A stretch of 64,000 nucleotides of DNA from Mytilus trossulus (GCF_036588685.1 NC_086384.1:58882110-58946109), one strand, 5' to 3'; counted from the stretch's first letter, positions 1-11,292 are shown. Numbers and translations are program-made. Notes: generated by a model not told the origin, from the letters alone.

Positions 1-130
1 TAAGCTTGAGATATAACAAAATGAGGAACAAATAATTATTCTTTGCAGGGTGATATACTACAATGTGCATTATACAGCTATCTTTAACATACAGCAATGC
101 TTTCAAGAGGTTTTTTCTTTGTTGTTTTTT

Positions 131-310
131 TATCAATAAGGTTTCTCATTTTAAAAATAATTACTTTATCAATAAGGTTTCTCATTTTAAAAATAATTAC
201 TTTATCAATAAGGTTTCTCATTTTAAAAATAATTACTTTATCAATAAGGTTTCTCATTTTAAAAATAATTACTTTATCAATAAGGTTTCTCATTTTAAAA
301 ATAATTAGAA
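131..310. repeat. 36-bp minisatellite, 5 tandem copies
   Basis: Five near-perfect copies of a 36-bp unit start at 131, 167, 203, 239 and 275. Because 36 is divisible by three, the array stays open in several frames on both strands and creates repetitive ORFs of 80-100 codons. These have low-complexity Phe/Ile/Lys/Asn composition and no sign of being genes. Confidence 0.95.
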
Positions 311-311
311 A

Positions 312-425
312 TGGTATGATTGTAATAGCCAATGAGACAATTGTACACCAAAGTTCAAATGAAGTAGATGTAAGCAGTTATGGGCAATTTTCTGGCCTTC
401 AACAATGAGAAAAACCCATATTGTA
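312..425 (+). repeat. Diverged family B interspersed repeat
   Basis: Degraded copy of the repeat seen better at 32930-33235. It retains the 'gccaatgagacaa' head and the 'ggccttcaacaatgag' core, followed by a remnant of 'aaagcccata'. Confidence 0.6.
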
Positions 426-569
426 TTATCATACATAATGGTAATCCGTGGCCAACCATTTGCAAATAGATTATCATAATATCATGTTTTTTTTCTCTCC
501 AAAAAATGAAAAATATATATGGAAGATACTATTGGATTTAGGGGGCTAGGATGTCATGCTGCATTTATA

Positions 570-615
570 AAGTGCCAATGAGACAACTCTCCACCCAAGT
601 AACAATTCATAAAAT
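570..615 (+). repeat. Family A repeat head fragment
   Basis: It contains 'gtgccaatgagacaactctc' followed by 'caagtaacaatt', the 5' end of the repeat found complete at 9589-10038. Flanking 616-1320 shows no coding or structural signal that I can support. Confidence 0.7.
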
Positions 616-1324
616 TCAAAATGTCTTTGTAGTGAGCCTGTAAAATAGTTCACACATGTGTTTCAAGTCATCTGCCGGTTGTTGGTTCAACAAAGAAATC
701 ACTCCCAAAAGATGCAAATACAACCCGATACGTCTTTTATCCGGTTATCTGTATATTTGCATCATTAAATATTAGCTGTTTGACAAAATCTGAAGGCCTT
801 TTTTACTTAAGTACTTTGATTTCTATAGCCGACCAACACTATTGTTAGTTAAACACGAGTTATCTCCCGAAGATTTTGATCTTTTGAGGATATAATAATA
901 TTGACTTCACAAGTCTCTCTGATATATTTGCAACCGTATGAAAAATGCAGTTAGTATAGCCCTTATTAGATACCATATGTTAAGTATCTATCGGACATGG
1001 GATCCTGGGATACTTGGTGTCATAATTAATAATGCACACTATAAGGACATATCATTAACTATAAGAAATACACATCAAATTGCAACAAAAATAATAATTT
1101 AATGAATAGGTTGTCACAACACCACAAGTCCAGTTTCAACACTAAAACGTGTCTATTATAAGTATGGATCCTCTGAGTTCGTTATGCATGATACTGTTGT
1201 CATTTCACTTAGAAAACGTCCATTACAAGTCTGTTTACGTTCTCCATAGTTCAGTATTCTAAATCGGGTAAAACAACCAGACGAATTGATGCAGGCCTCA
1301 ACCTTGCGTCTCATCCCTCCGGTT

Positions 1325-1580
1325 AGTCGTCAGATTTCCTACTGGGGTATTTGTCGCCATTCTAGGTGCAACGCTACTTCCAAGTAACGTAAATTTTATA
1401 CAGGTGGTTCGGTTGCCTGTACCTAATGGTCTAACGTGTCCTAAATATGCTCTTTCGGATTTAAATCAGGGCTCATTGCAGGCCATAAAAGAGCAGTTAC
1501 TGCTTCGCTTTGCAGAAATGCAGTAACCACACTTGAACGATGCGGCCTAGCGTTGTCATCCATCTGCTGATCAAGTTTTA
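1325..1580 (-). pseudogene. Tc1/mariner-like transposase fossil (C-terminal part)
   Basis: Read on the minus strand from about 1580, the sequence gives MDDNARPHRS, then AVTALLWPAMSPDLNPKEHI, then stops. These are the second catalytic Asp motif (DNARPH) and the SPDLNP-x-EHI motif carrying the third acidic residue of Tc1-type DD34E transposases. The N-terminal half is not recognisable, and several in-frame stops follow the EHI motif, so this is dead. Flanks at 1581-2180 have no second terminal repeat that I can recognise. Confidence 0.75.
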
Positions 1581-2182
1581 TTCTATCACTACGGCCGACA
1601 CTCGGCTAACCGATAGATTGGTCGTTTAATCTATATTGAGTATGAGGCTATATGGGCGGTTGGTCTATTAATCGGGTTGGTTATACGTCTGTTAAGGGTA
1701 AAACGCTCAATTTTATGTTAAACTCTGTTAAATATACACATGTTTGCCATTTTATAAGAACCAAATCAAAAAAAGAAAAGTGTCTGACAATATGATATTG
1801 ATTTTGACGTCACGAAGGTCTAATGACTGCCTAAAAATTTCACGATCCTTCAATGCAGGATTATTATATATTTCCGTTGATCTCATGACTTTTAAAGTGT
1901 TGAAATTTTCTAAAGCATCGTTCAAAATTGTTCGAAGTTATTTGTTATTACTGGACACTCCTATATTGTATTCTACATTTGAGACGAGTTACAGTGGTCC
2001 GTTGTGGATGTTGTTTTTTTAGGAAAACTCGATTCGTGATTTACGATGGATTTTACTGTTTGATGGACTTCAAAATGTATAACGGTACAGTCAATTATAC
2101 TATTTGTTATCAATATAAACATTTTTATCGTAACAAAACACAAACAAAACAATATTTATAAATCAAAACCATGTTCATCACG

Positions 2183-2193
2183 TCATATAAGAA
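2183..2193 (+). promoter_or_regulatory. Possible TATA box upstream of the RNase H ORF
   Basis: 'catataagaaa' lies about 55-60 bp before the ATG at 2245, a spacing that would leave a very short 5' leader. The start codon context is good (A at -3, G at +4). This is inferred from sequence only. Confidence 0.3.
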
Positions 2194-2244
2194 AGCCCGC
2201 GAAAACAACGTTAACGTTTTCCTGAACTGTTTGGACATTTAATA

Positions 2245-3267
2245 ATGGAAGTATACATTGATGGAGCATTCAAGAATAACGGCAAGCCATTGGCAAAGGC
2301 CAGTTATGGTATATTTTGGGAACCAAATAATATCAAAAATATAAATGGTCCAGTTCCTGAATCTAACAAGCAAACAAACAATACAGGGGAACTGTATGCT
2401 GCCGTAAAATGCCTTCAACAAATACACGAAAATCAAATATCAAATAGTATCATTAAAACCGACAGTGAATATTTAGTTAGAGGTAAAACAAATGACATTG
2501 TTTATTGGAAAAGCAACCACTGGAAACTTAAATGTTCCGGAAATGATGTGAAAAACAAAGAACTCTGGTCAGACATAGACCATTTGTTATCAAATATAAA
2601 AGTAACGTGGGTGCACGTTGCTCGTGATTCTGAAATCGGTCAGATTGAAGCCGATAAACTCGCAAAACTTGCACTGAACATAAAAACGTCTGGAAACACC
2701 GTTCAAGCAAATAATCATTGTGGCGTAAATGTGTGTAACAACATTGAATGGACCGACGATGAAGAAGAGACTCTACCGATGAAGGTAACAACCCTGCGTC
2801 GAAGTATCTCCATCAATAAATTTCGCAAAAATTATAATAAGGCAAATTCTCCGACTTCCTGTACCATGTCAACACTCAGGAGAATTGAAAGTCTTTTATT
2901 GTCAACTTCTGAGGAAGTTTTAAATTTAAATGATGCCCTTGACTGTCATATTGACTCGTCAAACAATCAATTTCAAGAGATAAAAGACAAGTTTGCATCA
3001 TTAACAAATACGGTCAAAGTTCAAACCAATTCAGCTTTAACCTCCGTCCAAGAAGTTTTTACACAAACAGAGCTCATTAAATCGGATATCGATGTAAACA
3101 ATAAGGCATTTATAAATAAATCCAACAGTTTGTGGGACAAATTAAATGCCGTTTCAAATGAGATTGAATATGTAAATTTAAAATCATCTCACGTCAACGA
3201 TTTGACAAAAACTGTGACCGAAACACCAAATCGTAAAAGAGAGGAAAACATTTTATCTTCAAATTAA
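2245..3267 (+). CDS. Intronless RNase H1-type domain protein with coiled-coil-like tail
   Basis: A 340-residue uninterrupted ORF. Residues 1-145 form a complete type 1 RNase H fold: VYIDGA (D6), TGELYA (E49), KTDSEYLV (D73), WVHV (H124) and EADKLAK (D137). This is the full DEDD set plus the catalytic His, in nearly the spacing of E. coli RNase HI, so the enzyme should cut the RNA strand of RNA:DNA hybrids. Residues about 145-210 are polar and charged. Residues about 215-330 are rich in Leu, Ser, Asn and Asp and look helical or coiled-coil. No reverse transcriptase is joined to it. The ORF ends where the opposite-strand integrase fossil ends. It may belong to a mobile element or be a captured gene; intact coding over more than 1 kb suggests recent selection or recent arrival. 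The C-terminal half is not recognised. Confidence 0.8.
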   Translation: MEVYIDGAFKNNGKPLAKASYGIFWEPNNIKNINGPVPESNKQTNNTGELYAAVKCLQQIHENQISNSIIKTDSEYLVRGKTNDIVYWKSNHWKLKCSGNDVKNKELWSDIDHLLSNIKVTWVHVARDSEIGQIEADKLAKLALNIKTSGNTVQANNHCGVNVCNNIEWTDDEEETLPMKVTTLRRSISINKFRKNYNKANSPTSCTMSTLRRIESLLLSTSEEVLNLNDALDCHIDSSNNQFQEIKDKFASLTNTVKVQTNSALTSVQEVFTQTELIKSDIDVNNKAFINKSNSLWDKLNAVSNEIEYVNLKSSHVNDLTKTVTETPNRKREENILSSN

Positions 3268-3939
3268 TTAACACCTGGAACATACAGCAACACGTTCTTA
3301 GAATATCTCGGATTTTTCTGGACACTTATGGTGTTTAAAACTTTTTTAATGAACAACCGTTCACCATCACACGCTACAACAAGGTACCGATCTCGCGATC
3401 GGGTCTATGACCTATCGGTCTTTAAAGGTAAACCAAATCCCCTGTTGTAATATCAGGGTCTGACGACGGGGTAGACTGCATTTAGACATTGCGCTAAATC
3501 CGTGATTTTTATTTCGAGCCTCGTGCTGTGCGCGAATAAGGTTCATTTCAGAAATTGCCAATTGTTCATGCGTATTTCATGTAGTAGCAATAACTAGTGT
3601 ATTGTCAGATCGAGGAGAATGATCGCGTTCCTCACGAAGTAACTCGTTTTTGAGCACAGCGATGGTATTATCGGCAAATGGATTTTTGCTCCGATTTTTA
3701 ACACGGCCAATTTCAATTGATATGTTGAGTTGCTTTAAATATGAATCGTCACATAAGGGGCGTAAACCCTGGGCCAGGTCAACTCGAACTACAACACTGG
3801 GACCGTTTAAAGGCTTTAAAGGTATCAATAAGTGTATTAGCCCATCTCGCAAGCTACCCAGTTTTACGTCTTTGATAAAGCATGTACTAGTGTACGACGT
3901 TACAGTATGAGGGAACCATTTTATAGACGCGCATGTCAC
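3268..3939 (-). pseudogene. LTR-retrotransposon integrase fragment
   Basis: On the minus strand, 3939-3577 reads as the middle of a retroelement integrase: VVVRVDLAQGLRPL (second catalytic Asp), then IEIGRVKNRSKNPFAD. The family normally has Glu two residues after the NP motif, in 'AE'; here it is Asp. Beyond the stop near 3577, other frames continue the same protein: IRAQHEARNKNHGFS, a hydrophobic stretch, and RSRDRYLVVACDGERLFIKK, which resembles the small beta-barrel after the core. An in-frame stop lies just upstream of 3939, and no LTRs or other pol domains were seen. Gypsy and BEL/Pao origins cannot be separated by eye. Confidence 0.75.
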
Positions 3940-4244
3940 GTGAATCTAACAATGTATTTATATTTTTAATATTTGGGCCCGGTTATCAATTGGTGCACAT
4001 TGAGCATTATTTGATTTCATAAACAAATGAATTCTTGGGGTTCTATAAAAGTAAAAACACAAAAATACTAAACTCCGAGGAAAATTCAAAAAGGAAAATC
4101 AAAAATCCAAACACATCAACTGCCATATTCCAAATTTAACATACTAATTTTGTTATTCTTATACGTCTTAATTTATGTGTGTAAAGTCTACCCGTAAAGG
4201 ATAGAAGGTTTTCAGTACTGGTGCGTTTGAAATTCGTACAGGAA

Positions 4245-4610
4245 GACATAAAAATAATTTTGTCGTTCAAAGTATGACGGCATACATACATGCAGAGTCA
4301 CGTAAAGTAGATATAACAAAAACAGATTTAACAGTAAAAGTAATAATAATAATTAAATAATTAAGTACAGTTTCACGTCAAATGTTTATCATAAAAAAAC
4401 AGACTTAACAGAAAAAGTAGTATTATTGAATAAAATAGTTTTGTCATTCATAGTATTCAAGATTCATACGTAAAAGTAATATAAGTAAATGAAATAATTG
4501 TGTCGTTCAAAGTATGATGTTTTACATAACCACAGAGTCACTTCAAAAGAATATCTCAAAAAACAGTACAAGTAAAAATTAATAAAGACAAATAAAAGAA
4601 TGCTATAACA
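4245..4610. repeat. Degenerate tandem repeat downstream of the RT relic
   Basis: The phrase 'tgtcgttcaaagtatga' recurs near 4260 and 4500, with a related phrase near 4440. 'cagagtcac' and 'aacaaaaacag'-like blocks follow. The decayed unit is about 60-125 bp. It lies 3' of the minus-strand reverse transcriptase and may be its 3' UTR. The stretch 3940-4244 shows nothing recognisable. Confidence 0.5.
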
Positions 4611-4714
4611 CGTTATTAAGATGATAACCAAACGTCAGTACGCAACACCTCTACTTCAAGACCATCTTGTATTATTTGTGAAGTTGATACGGAATATTTA
4701 TCAACAAGTTCTGG

Positions 4715-5600
4715 TTATCTTCCGATGAACTTTTTTAGAAAAAGGATGAGACGTTCTTTGACATACCCATGGTTCATCAACTTTCTGCTCAGACACTGGT
4801 GACGTTTTACAAAGTCTGAATAGGAGCTGCAAGCTCTTGAATACCTAATAAGTTGGGAAATGTATATTCCATATGCAGGTGAAGTTGGTATATTACTACT
4901 AAGATGGGGAAAATTGATAATTTCAAAATCAAAATCGTCTCGTGTGTCATAGATTCTGGTACTGAGATGACTGTGTATGTCAAATTCGAGGTATACGTCT
5001 AAAAATGAGGCGGAGGCAGCCGTGTCTGTGGTCTCTTCAATTTCTAGTTCTGGTGGATATATATTAATGGAACCCAATCAGAAAAGTTCGGAAAGAACAT
5101 CATCAATATATCTGAAAGTGAAATTAAATAACATGGCTTCTTTGATCTTCTTGTTTTTGACAAGTGTCTGAAGGAGCTCCGATTCATCTGAAAAAAAGAA
5201 GAGGTCGGCAGGGAGAGGCGCAAAGTTCGTTCCCATAGGAATGCCGACAATTTGTTGAAAAAGTATACCTCCAAATTCAACAAATATGTTGTCAATAAGA
5301 AACTCCAGCATACTGATCATTTGTTCCTCTGTGTAGTATGTGTACCCTTTTGTTCCTTATTAACAAATTATGCCTTATGGTATCCCAAAGTGATATATTT
5401 ATAGCGTATGCGACCATTTTTATGATGAAAAGCATTGTGGATTATTTCTTTGAGACGAGTTTTCAATTCCACATGGGGAGTGATTGTATACAAGGTTAAA
5501 AAAATCAAAAGTTTTAATAAAACTAATTTCAGAAAAAGACCGAGATTCAAAATTATCCAGAAATTTTATTCTTTAGAGTTTTTCAGAATCAACATATAGT
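4715..5600 (-). pseudogene. Frameshifted retroelement reverse transcriptase with YIDD box
   Basis: Read on the minus strand in three broken frames. 5600-5368: RT motif A region (T-F-D-F then TLYTITPHVELKTRLKEII), with the frame lost in an oligo-T run right after the Asp. 5320-5078: EFGGILFQQIVGIPMGTNFA and FNFTFRYIDDVLS, the latter being the catalytic YxDD box. 5077-4715: the thumb-like tail ELEIEETTDT ... YGIYISQLIRYSRACSSYSD. The pattern matches a widespread animal RT group that I associate with Penelope-like elements, but I cannot see a GIY-YIG domain, so that class is inferred. At least two frameshifts make it nonfunctional. A second copy is at 47684-48135. Confidence 0.8.
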
Positions 5601-6145
5601 TAATACCACTACGTGAGTACACAGTTTCACATCTTTTTATTATCAGTGTCGTAAGAGTATTGTCACATTGACGTATATTCCACATCTTTTTATTATCTGC
5701 GTCGTGAGGGTATAGTCTCATTGACGTAAATTCCACATCTTTTTATTATCTGCGTCGTAAGAGTAAGGTTTCATTGACATATTCAACAACTCGTTTTATT
5801 ATCCGCGTCGAAAGTGTATATTCTCATCGACGTATATTCCACATAGGTTTATTATTTGCGTCGAAATGGTATAGTCTCATTGATGTATATTCAATATCTT
5901 TTTATTATCTGCGTCGTAAGGGTATAGTCTCATTGACGTATATTCCAAATCGTTTGATTATCTACGTCGTAAGGGTATAGTCTCATTGACGTATATTCCA
6001 AATCGTTTGATTATCTGCATCGTAAGGGAATAGTCTCATGGACGTATATTCCAAATCGTTTTATTATCTGCGTCGTAAGGGTATAGTCTCTTTGACGTAT
6101 ATTACATATGTTTTAATCATCTGCGTCGTAAGGGTATAGTCTCAT

Positions 6146-6305
6146 TGACGATGTGGTACTAGTGCCAATTAGCCAAATCTCCATCAAAGCCATAATTTAT
6201 AAAAGTAAACTTTATAGGTTAAAGTATGGTCTTCAAAACGGAGCTGTGCCTCAAACTCAGAATATCAAACTATAAAGTGCCTCAGGAATTACTTGTTTAA
6301 AATCT
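6146..6305 (+). repeat. Family A repeat inside the satellite
   Basis: 'gatgtggtactagtgccaat' follows directly on a satellite unit ending 'tagtctcattgac'. The copy contains the 'ggttaaagtatggtcttcaa' core and 'ctataaagtgcctca', then passes back into satellite units. Confidence 0.85.
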
Positions 6306-6857
6306 TTAGTCACATTGACGTATATCACACACCTTGTTATTATCTGCGTCGTACATGTTGTAAGGATATAGTCTGATCATAGTCTCATTGACGTATATCA
6401 CACATATTTGTATTATCTGTGACGTAAGGGAAAAGTCATTGACGTATGGTCTTTATCTTTTTATTATCTGCGTCGTGAAGGTATAGTCTCATTGACGTAT
6501 ATCACACATCTTGTTATTATCTGTGTCCCGAGGGTAGAGTCTCATTGACGAATATTCCACATCTTTTTATTATCTGCGTCGTAAGGGAATAGTCTCATTG
6601 ATGTATATTCCAAATCTTTTTATTATCTGCGTCGTAAGGGTATAGCCTCATTGACGTACATTCCACATCTTTTTGTTATCTGCGTCGTAAGAGTATAGTC
6701 TCATTGATGTATATTCCACATCGTTTTATTATTTGCGTCGTAAGGGAATTGTCTCATTGATGTAAATTCCAAATCTTTTTATTATCTGCGTCGTAAGGGT
6801 AAAGTCTTATTGACGTACATTCACCATCTTTTTTATTATCTGCGTCCTGAGGGTTTA

Positions 6858-7440
6858 GTCTCTTTGAAGATATAGTATGAGTGCCAATTAGCCAAATCTC
6901 CCTCAAAGCTAGAATTTATGAAAGTAAACCTTTATATGTTAAAGTACGGTCTTCAACAGGAAGCTTTGTTTCACATAGATCAGCAAGCTATAAAGTGCCT
7001 CAGATATTACTTGTTCAAAATCATTTAAACGGGAAAACCTTTATATTTTAAAGTACGGTCTTCAACACGGAGCTTTGTTTCACATAGATCGGCAAGCTAT
7101 ATAGTGCCTTAGATATTACTTGTTCAAAATCATTTAAACGGGAAAACCAACGGTCTTATCTTAAGAAGAAGCTATAAAGTGCCTCAGATATTACTTGTTC
7201 AAAATCATTTAAACGGGAAAACCAACGGTCTTATCTTAAGAAGAAGCTATAAAGTGCCTCAGATATTACTTGTTCAAAATCATTTAAACGGGAAAACCAA
7301 CGGTCTTACCTTAAGAAGAAATGAGAAACGCGTATGAACCACGACAACAATCGACAAATACTGAACATCAGATGATTCCTGACTAAGGAGAGGTGCAAAC
7401 AATTGCATACTATAACATAATAATACCTATTAACTCAAGT
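6858..7440 (+). repeat. Family A repeat with internal 75-bp triplication
   Basis: It starts 'gatatagtatgagtgcc' after a satellite unit. The core 'taaagtacggtcttcaa' occurs twice. The block beginning 'gctata(a/t)agtgcct' occurs at 6986, 7096, 7171 and 7246, giving a 110-bp step and then two exact 75-bp steps. The 75-bp copies are nearly identical, so this expansion is recent. Confidence 0.85.
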
Positions 7441-7814
7441 GAAAACAAATAAATTCATTAAAGATACCAGGGCTAAATTATTATCTGCGTTGTAAGGGTA
7501 TAGTCTGATCATAGTCTCATTGACGTATATCACACATCTATTTGTTATCTGCGTCGTAAGGGAAGTCATTGACGTATGTTCTATATCTTTTTATTATCTG
7601 CGTCGTGAAGGTATAGTCTCATTGACGTTTATCACACATCTTTTATTATCTGTGTTCCCAGGGTATAGTCTCATTGACGTATACGGCACATTGTTTTATT
7701 AGCTGCGTCGTTAAAGTATAGTCTCATTGACGCATATTCCACATCTTTTTATTATCTGCGTTGTAAGAGATCAGTCTCATTGACATATTCTACACATCCC
7801 TTTTATTATCTGCG

Positions 7815-8150
7815 TCGAAAGTGTATATGTTAAAGTACGGTCGTCAACACAGAGCTTTGCCTCACATAAAACAGCAATCTATAAAGTGCCTCATAAATTA
7901 CTTCTTTAAACCCATTTAAACGGGAAAACCAACGGTCAATTTAAAAAGAAAAACGAGAAACGAGTATGAACTACGACATCAATCGACAAATACTGAACAT
8001 CAGATGATTCCTGACCAAAAAGAGGTGCAAAAAATTGCACACTTTAACATGAATTGACATGTCTTTACTCGATCAACAGACAAACTAACTCAAGTGAACA
8101 TACACTGAACGAATACAGATGATCGATGACAAACCTTTTTCCTTTTTTGT
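7815..8150 (+). repeat. Family A repeat inside the satellite
   Basis: It contains 'gttaaagtacggtcgtcaac', 'cagcaatctataaagtgcct', 'acgggaaaaccaacggtc' and the 'gaggtgcaaaaaattgcac' tail. It then runs through 'cacatatatcacatcttttt' back into the satellite. Confidence 0.85.
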
Positions 8151-9243
8151 TGTTTTGTTACTGTCTCTTTCACATATATCACATCTTTTTAGGGTATAGT
8201 CTCATTGACGTATATTCCACATCTTTTTAATATGCGTCGTAAGAGTATATTCTTATTGCCATAATTCCACATATTTTTATTATCTGTGTCATTATGGTAT
8301 AGTCTTTTAGACGAATATACCACATCTTTTTTATTATCTGTTCCAGGATATAGTCTCATTGAAGTATATTCTACATCTTTTTATTATCTGCGTCGTAAGG
8401 GTATAGTCTCAGTGATATATATTCCACATCTTTTAATTATCTGCATCGCAAGGGCAAAGTCGCAGTGACGTATACTGTAAATTCAGAAATTATTGAGTGC
8501 ATTTATTATTGCGATTTGCCGACCACCGGCAAAAATGCGAGGTTTTATTTTTGCGACTTGCCGATTAAATTTTTTTTTTTTTATGCTTAACATTATTGTA
8601 AATCACAGATGTTCACATATCTTTTCGCCAAGTAAACACGGGTAGTAAGGTCGTCATATCGAGGAGCGTTTAGTACAGTGATTTTGTCATAGTTTGGATA
8701 AGTTTGACATGGTTAATTTATTTTGCTTCCCCAAACTATTGCCTCAGTTCTATTCACATGAGCAGATAAAAAGCAAATAAGATGCTTGAATCTGTATTGG
8801 AGGTCAAACGATCTATATTAGAATTTTTGTTTCACGAAATGAACGCAGAATAAGCAAGATATCGGAATTGCTATGGTTTGGTTAAGCGATTGACATGGTT
8901 CGGTTAAGAGTCTAGAAATTCGTCGTGGTTTTGGTCAAGATTGTAATGGTTTAGATAGAAATAAATATATATATGAGTTTCACTTTAATACTGAAAATTT
9001 GATTGATAGCGCCTGTTATTGAACGAAGTTACACTAGATATTAACTGCCTGAGAAGAAAAAAAGCCTGTCTAACAACATTTATTGGGTGTAATCGTCAAA
9101 GCGTAAAATAAACATGTCATGTTACTTTTTGTTAGTTTTCTACAATATAAATTTAAAAGTCACTGCTCTTTTAAACTAGCTTTCGATATAATTTTACAAA
9201 AAAGAATAAAAAGCGTTGCTTCTGTTTCACATATAAATTTTCT

Positions 9244-9341
9244 CCATATGTCCATGCTGGACTCTGTCGGGGATATCATGAGCGGCATCACTAGTCAAAT
9301 AGCTAAAGACTTCTACTCAAAAGTGGCAGCTAGTCAAAAAG
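9244..9341 (+). CDS. Possible coding exon inside the nested element
   Basis: An open stretch ends MLDSVGDIMSGITSQIAKDF then YSKVAASQK, followed at once by GTAATTC, an acceptable splice donor. The peptide is amphipathic and looks like protein rather than AT-rich noise. The next exon was not found and no family is recognised. It could be part of the nested element's own gene or chance. Confidence 0.25.
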
Positions 9342-9588
9342 TAATTCTTGTTTTGCATTTTTTTTTCTAGAAAACTATACATGTGTTGGTTTTTCTTTAT
9401 TTTAAGTTTTGAACCAGTTTATGATGAATAAAAGGAGATGTGGGGTTATAGATCCATGATATAGTAACCCAACTACAAAACTAACCAAAAGATATTAAGA
9501 GGACATCATCAGTATTCAACCATTTACGAAACCGAATAGTTACGCGTGACATGGACACCAGTTTTAAAACTTATTGGTTTTAATTGGA

Positions 9589-10038
9589 TATAGGAAGATG
9601 TGGTGTGAGTGCCAATGAGACAACTCTCCATCCAAACAACAATTTAAAAATTAAACCATTATAGGTTAAAGTACGGCCTTCAACACGGAGCCTTGGCTCA
9701 CACCGAACAACAAGATATGAAGGGCCCCAAAATTACTAGTGTAAAACCATTCAAACGGGAAAACCAACGGTCTAATTTATAAACAAAACGAGAAACGAGA
9801 AACACAAATATATTACATAAACAAACGACAACTACTGTACATCAGATTCCTGACTTAGGACAGGTGCAAATATTTGCAGCGGGATTAAACGTTTTAATGG
9901 GCCCAAACCTTCTCCCTTTTCTGAAACAATAGCATAACATCACAACATATAAAAACATACGATAAAATATCAATTGGCAGACTTAACTCAATCAAAAAAC
10001 GTATGATTACACAATGAACGAATAAATTTGATCTGCGA
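9589..10038 (+). repeat. Full-length family A interspersed repeat
   Basis: About 450 bp, from 'ataggaagatgtggtgtgag' through 'acggccttcaacacggagcc', 'caaacgggaaaaccaacggt' and 'ttcctgacttaggacaggtg' to 'aataaatttgatctgcga'. It is nearly identical to the copy at 55281-55732. Minus-strand ORFs over its 3' half are artefacts. From 10039 to 10825 there is AT-rich sequence with no gene. Confidence 0.9.
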
Positions 10039-10825
10039 TATCTGAATATGAAAGCTCTCTCACAGACAAACAACCAATAACTGAAATATATAAGGGCATA
10101 CACTACAAGCACGGGGACACATTCTACTAAACTATAATAGGTGAAATTACAATAAAAAGTACTTTCAAAGTTCGAATTAAAAATATGAAAGATCACAACT
10201 CCAATTTTGAATTTAAGCCGATATAATGTTCAAGTTTATCAATTATTATTACGATTCAATAAAAATCTTTGTAATATTGTATAAATGCATCGTTTTCATT
10301 TAATATGAGGCAGGCATAACCTGTGAATGGGGACGAAGTCTGTATGTATTATGTTTTTAATTCAAAATGTTGATAAAAGAAAACGAAATACCGTGCGTAA
10401 CGTTCCCGATTTTGGTTCTGTTGTTATGGAATAAGCTGTGACGTTCTTTAAGTTATGACGTCATGTTCGATGTAAACAAAAGAAACGCTTTCATCAGGTA
10501 ACGTAACGGTTTTTTTTCATATCAAACAATTATTAAAATTGAATTTGTATTGAGATCCAATCTTATGTTTTACTGTAGACTGATAAATATAAAAAAAAAT
10601 CAAAGTCTCATGCAAACAAGACAGATTTCTGCGCAAATGCGGGAAAACCGGAACAGGAACTAGATCTGAAAAAAAACGTTAACGATTTTGAGTTCATTAG
10701 TACAATGAAAAATTTGGGAAATTTTCCCAGATTTTTTTTTTAATTTTTTTTCATTGATTTTTCTACCGTAATTGGGGACTTCGTCCCCATAATATTGTAT
10801 AAATGCACCATTAATTTTTTTACAT

Positions 10826-11021
10826 AAATAAGGCCAAAAGTTTTCTCGTTTGAATTGTTTTACATTGTCTTATCGGGGACTTTTATAGCCAACTATGCGG
10901 TATGGGCTTTGCTCATTGTTGAAGGCCGTACGGTGACCTATAGTTGTTAATGTTTGTGTTATTTTGGTCTTTTGCATATAGTTGTCTCATTGGCAATCAT
11001 ACCACATCTTCTTTTTTATAT
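10826..11021 (-). repeat. Family B interspersed repeat
   Basis: Reverse-complement copy containing 'cggggacttttatagcc', 'ttgctcattgttgaaggccg' and 'caatcataccacatcttctt'. Confidence 0.85.
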
Positions 11022-11273
11022 CGTGTATAGTATCATTAAATTATTTTAAATATTTTACTTTTTATGTAATATAGTTTCTATACTATATGAAAAAAACTCC
11101 TGCTATCTAGTTTTAAGTATGAGGTGGTATATTTTTAAATGTGATTGAAAAAAGGATTGAAAATCAAAGAAACACGTGTTATATTGTCTGCTACATGTAC
11201 ATTTAAACTGTTAATTTTGACCTGGCTAGACAAAAAAATCATCGTTTGTAATAGGACAGAACGCATTATAAGA

Positions 11274-11292
11274 TGGACGAAGATGAAACAGA
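11274..11292 (+). CDS. Possible mini first exon (MDEDETD) inside the nested element
   Basis: ATGGACGAAGATGAAACAGA in a good start context is followed by TG and then GTAAGTTT, a near-consensus donor. The result is a very short acidic first exon. Nothing upstream or downstream confirms it. The rest of 11022-11860 shows no supported gene. Confidence 0.2.

Larger units (their letters stand above)
5615..8472. repeat. 53-bp satellite array with interspersed family A repeats (left part)
   Basis: Dozens of imperfect copies of a unit of about 53 bp containing 'TTATTATCTGCGTCG', 'ATAGTCTCATTGACGTATA' and 'TTCCACATC'. Most units carry TGACGTA. The array is broken by family A copies at 6146-6305, 6858-7440 and 7815-8150. 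Short ORFs of 60-70 codons across it are artefacts. The array resumes at 15915 after the inserted element. Confidence 0.95.

Noticed and set aside
63..408. Three overlapping ORFs of 81-103 codons
   Set aside because: They arise from the 36-bp minisatellite, whose length is a multiple of three. The peptides are pure repeats.
5774..8468. Several plus-strand ORFs of about 60 codons, and regularly spaced repeats that could suggest CRISPR
   Set aside because: The units are head-to-tail satellite repeats without unique spacers, in a eukaryotic context. The ORFs are by-products.
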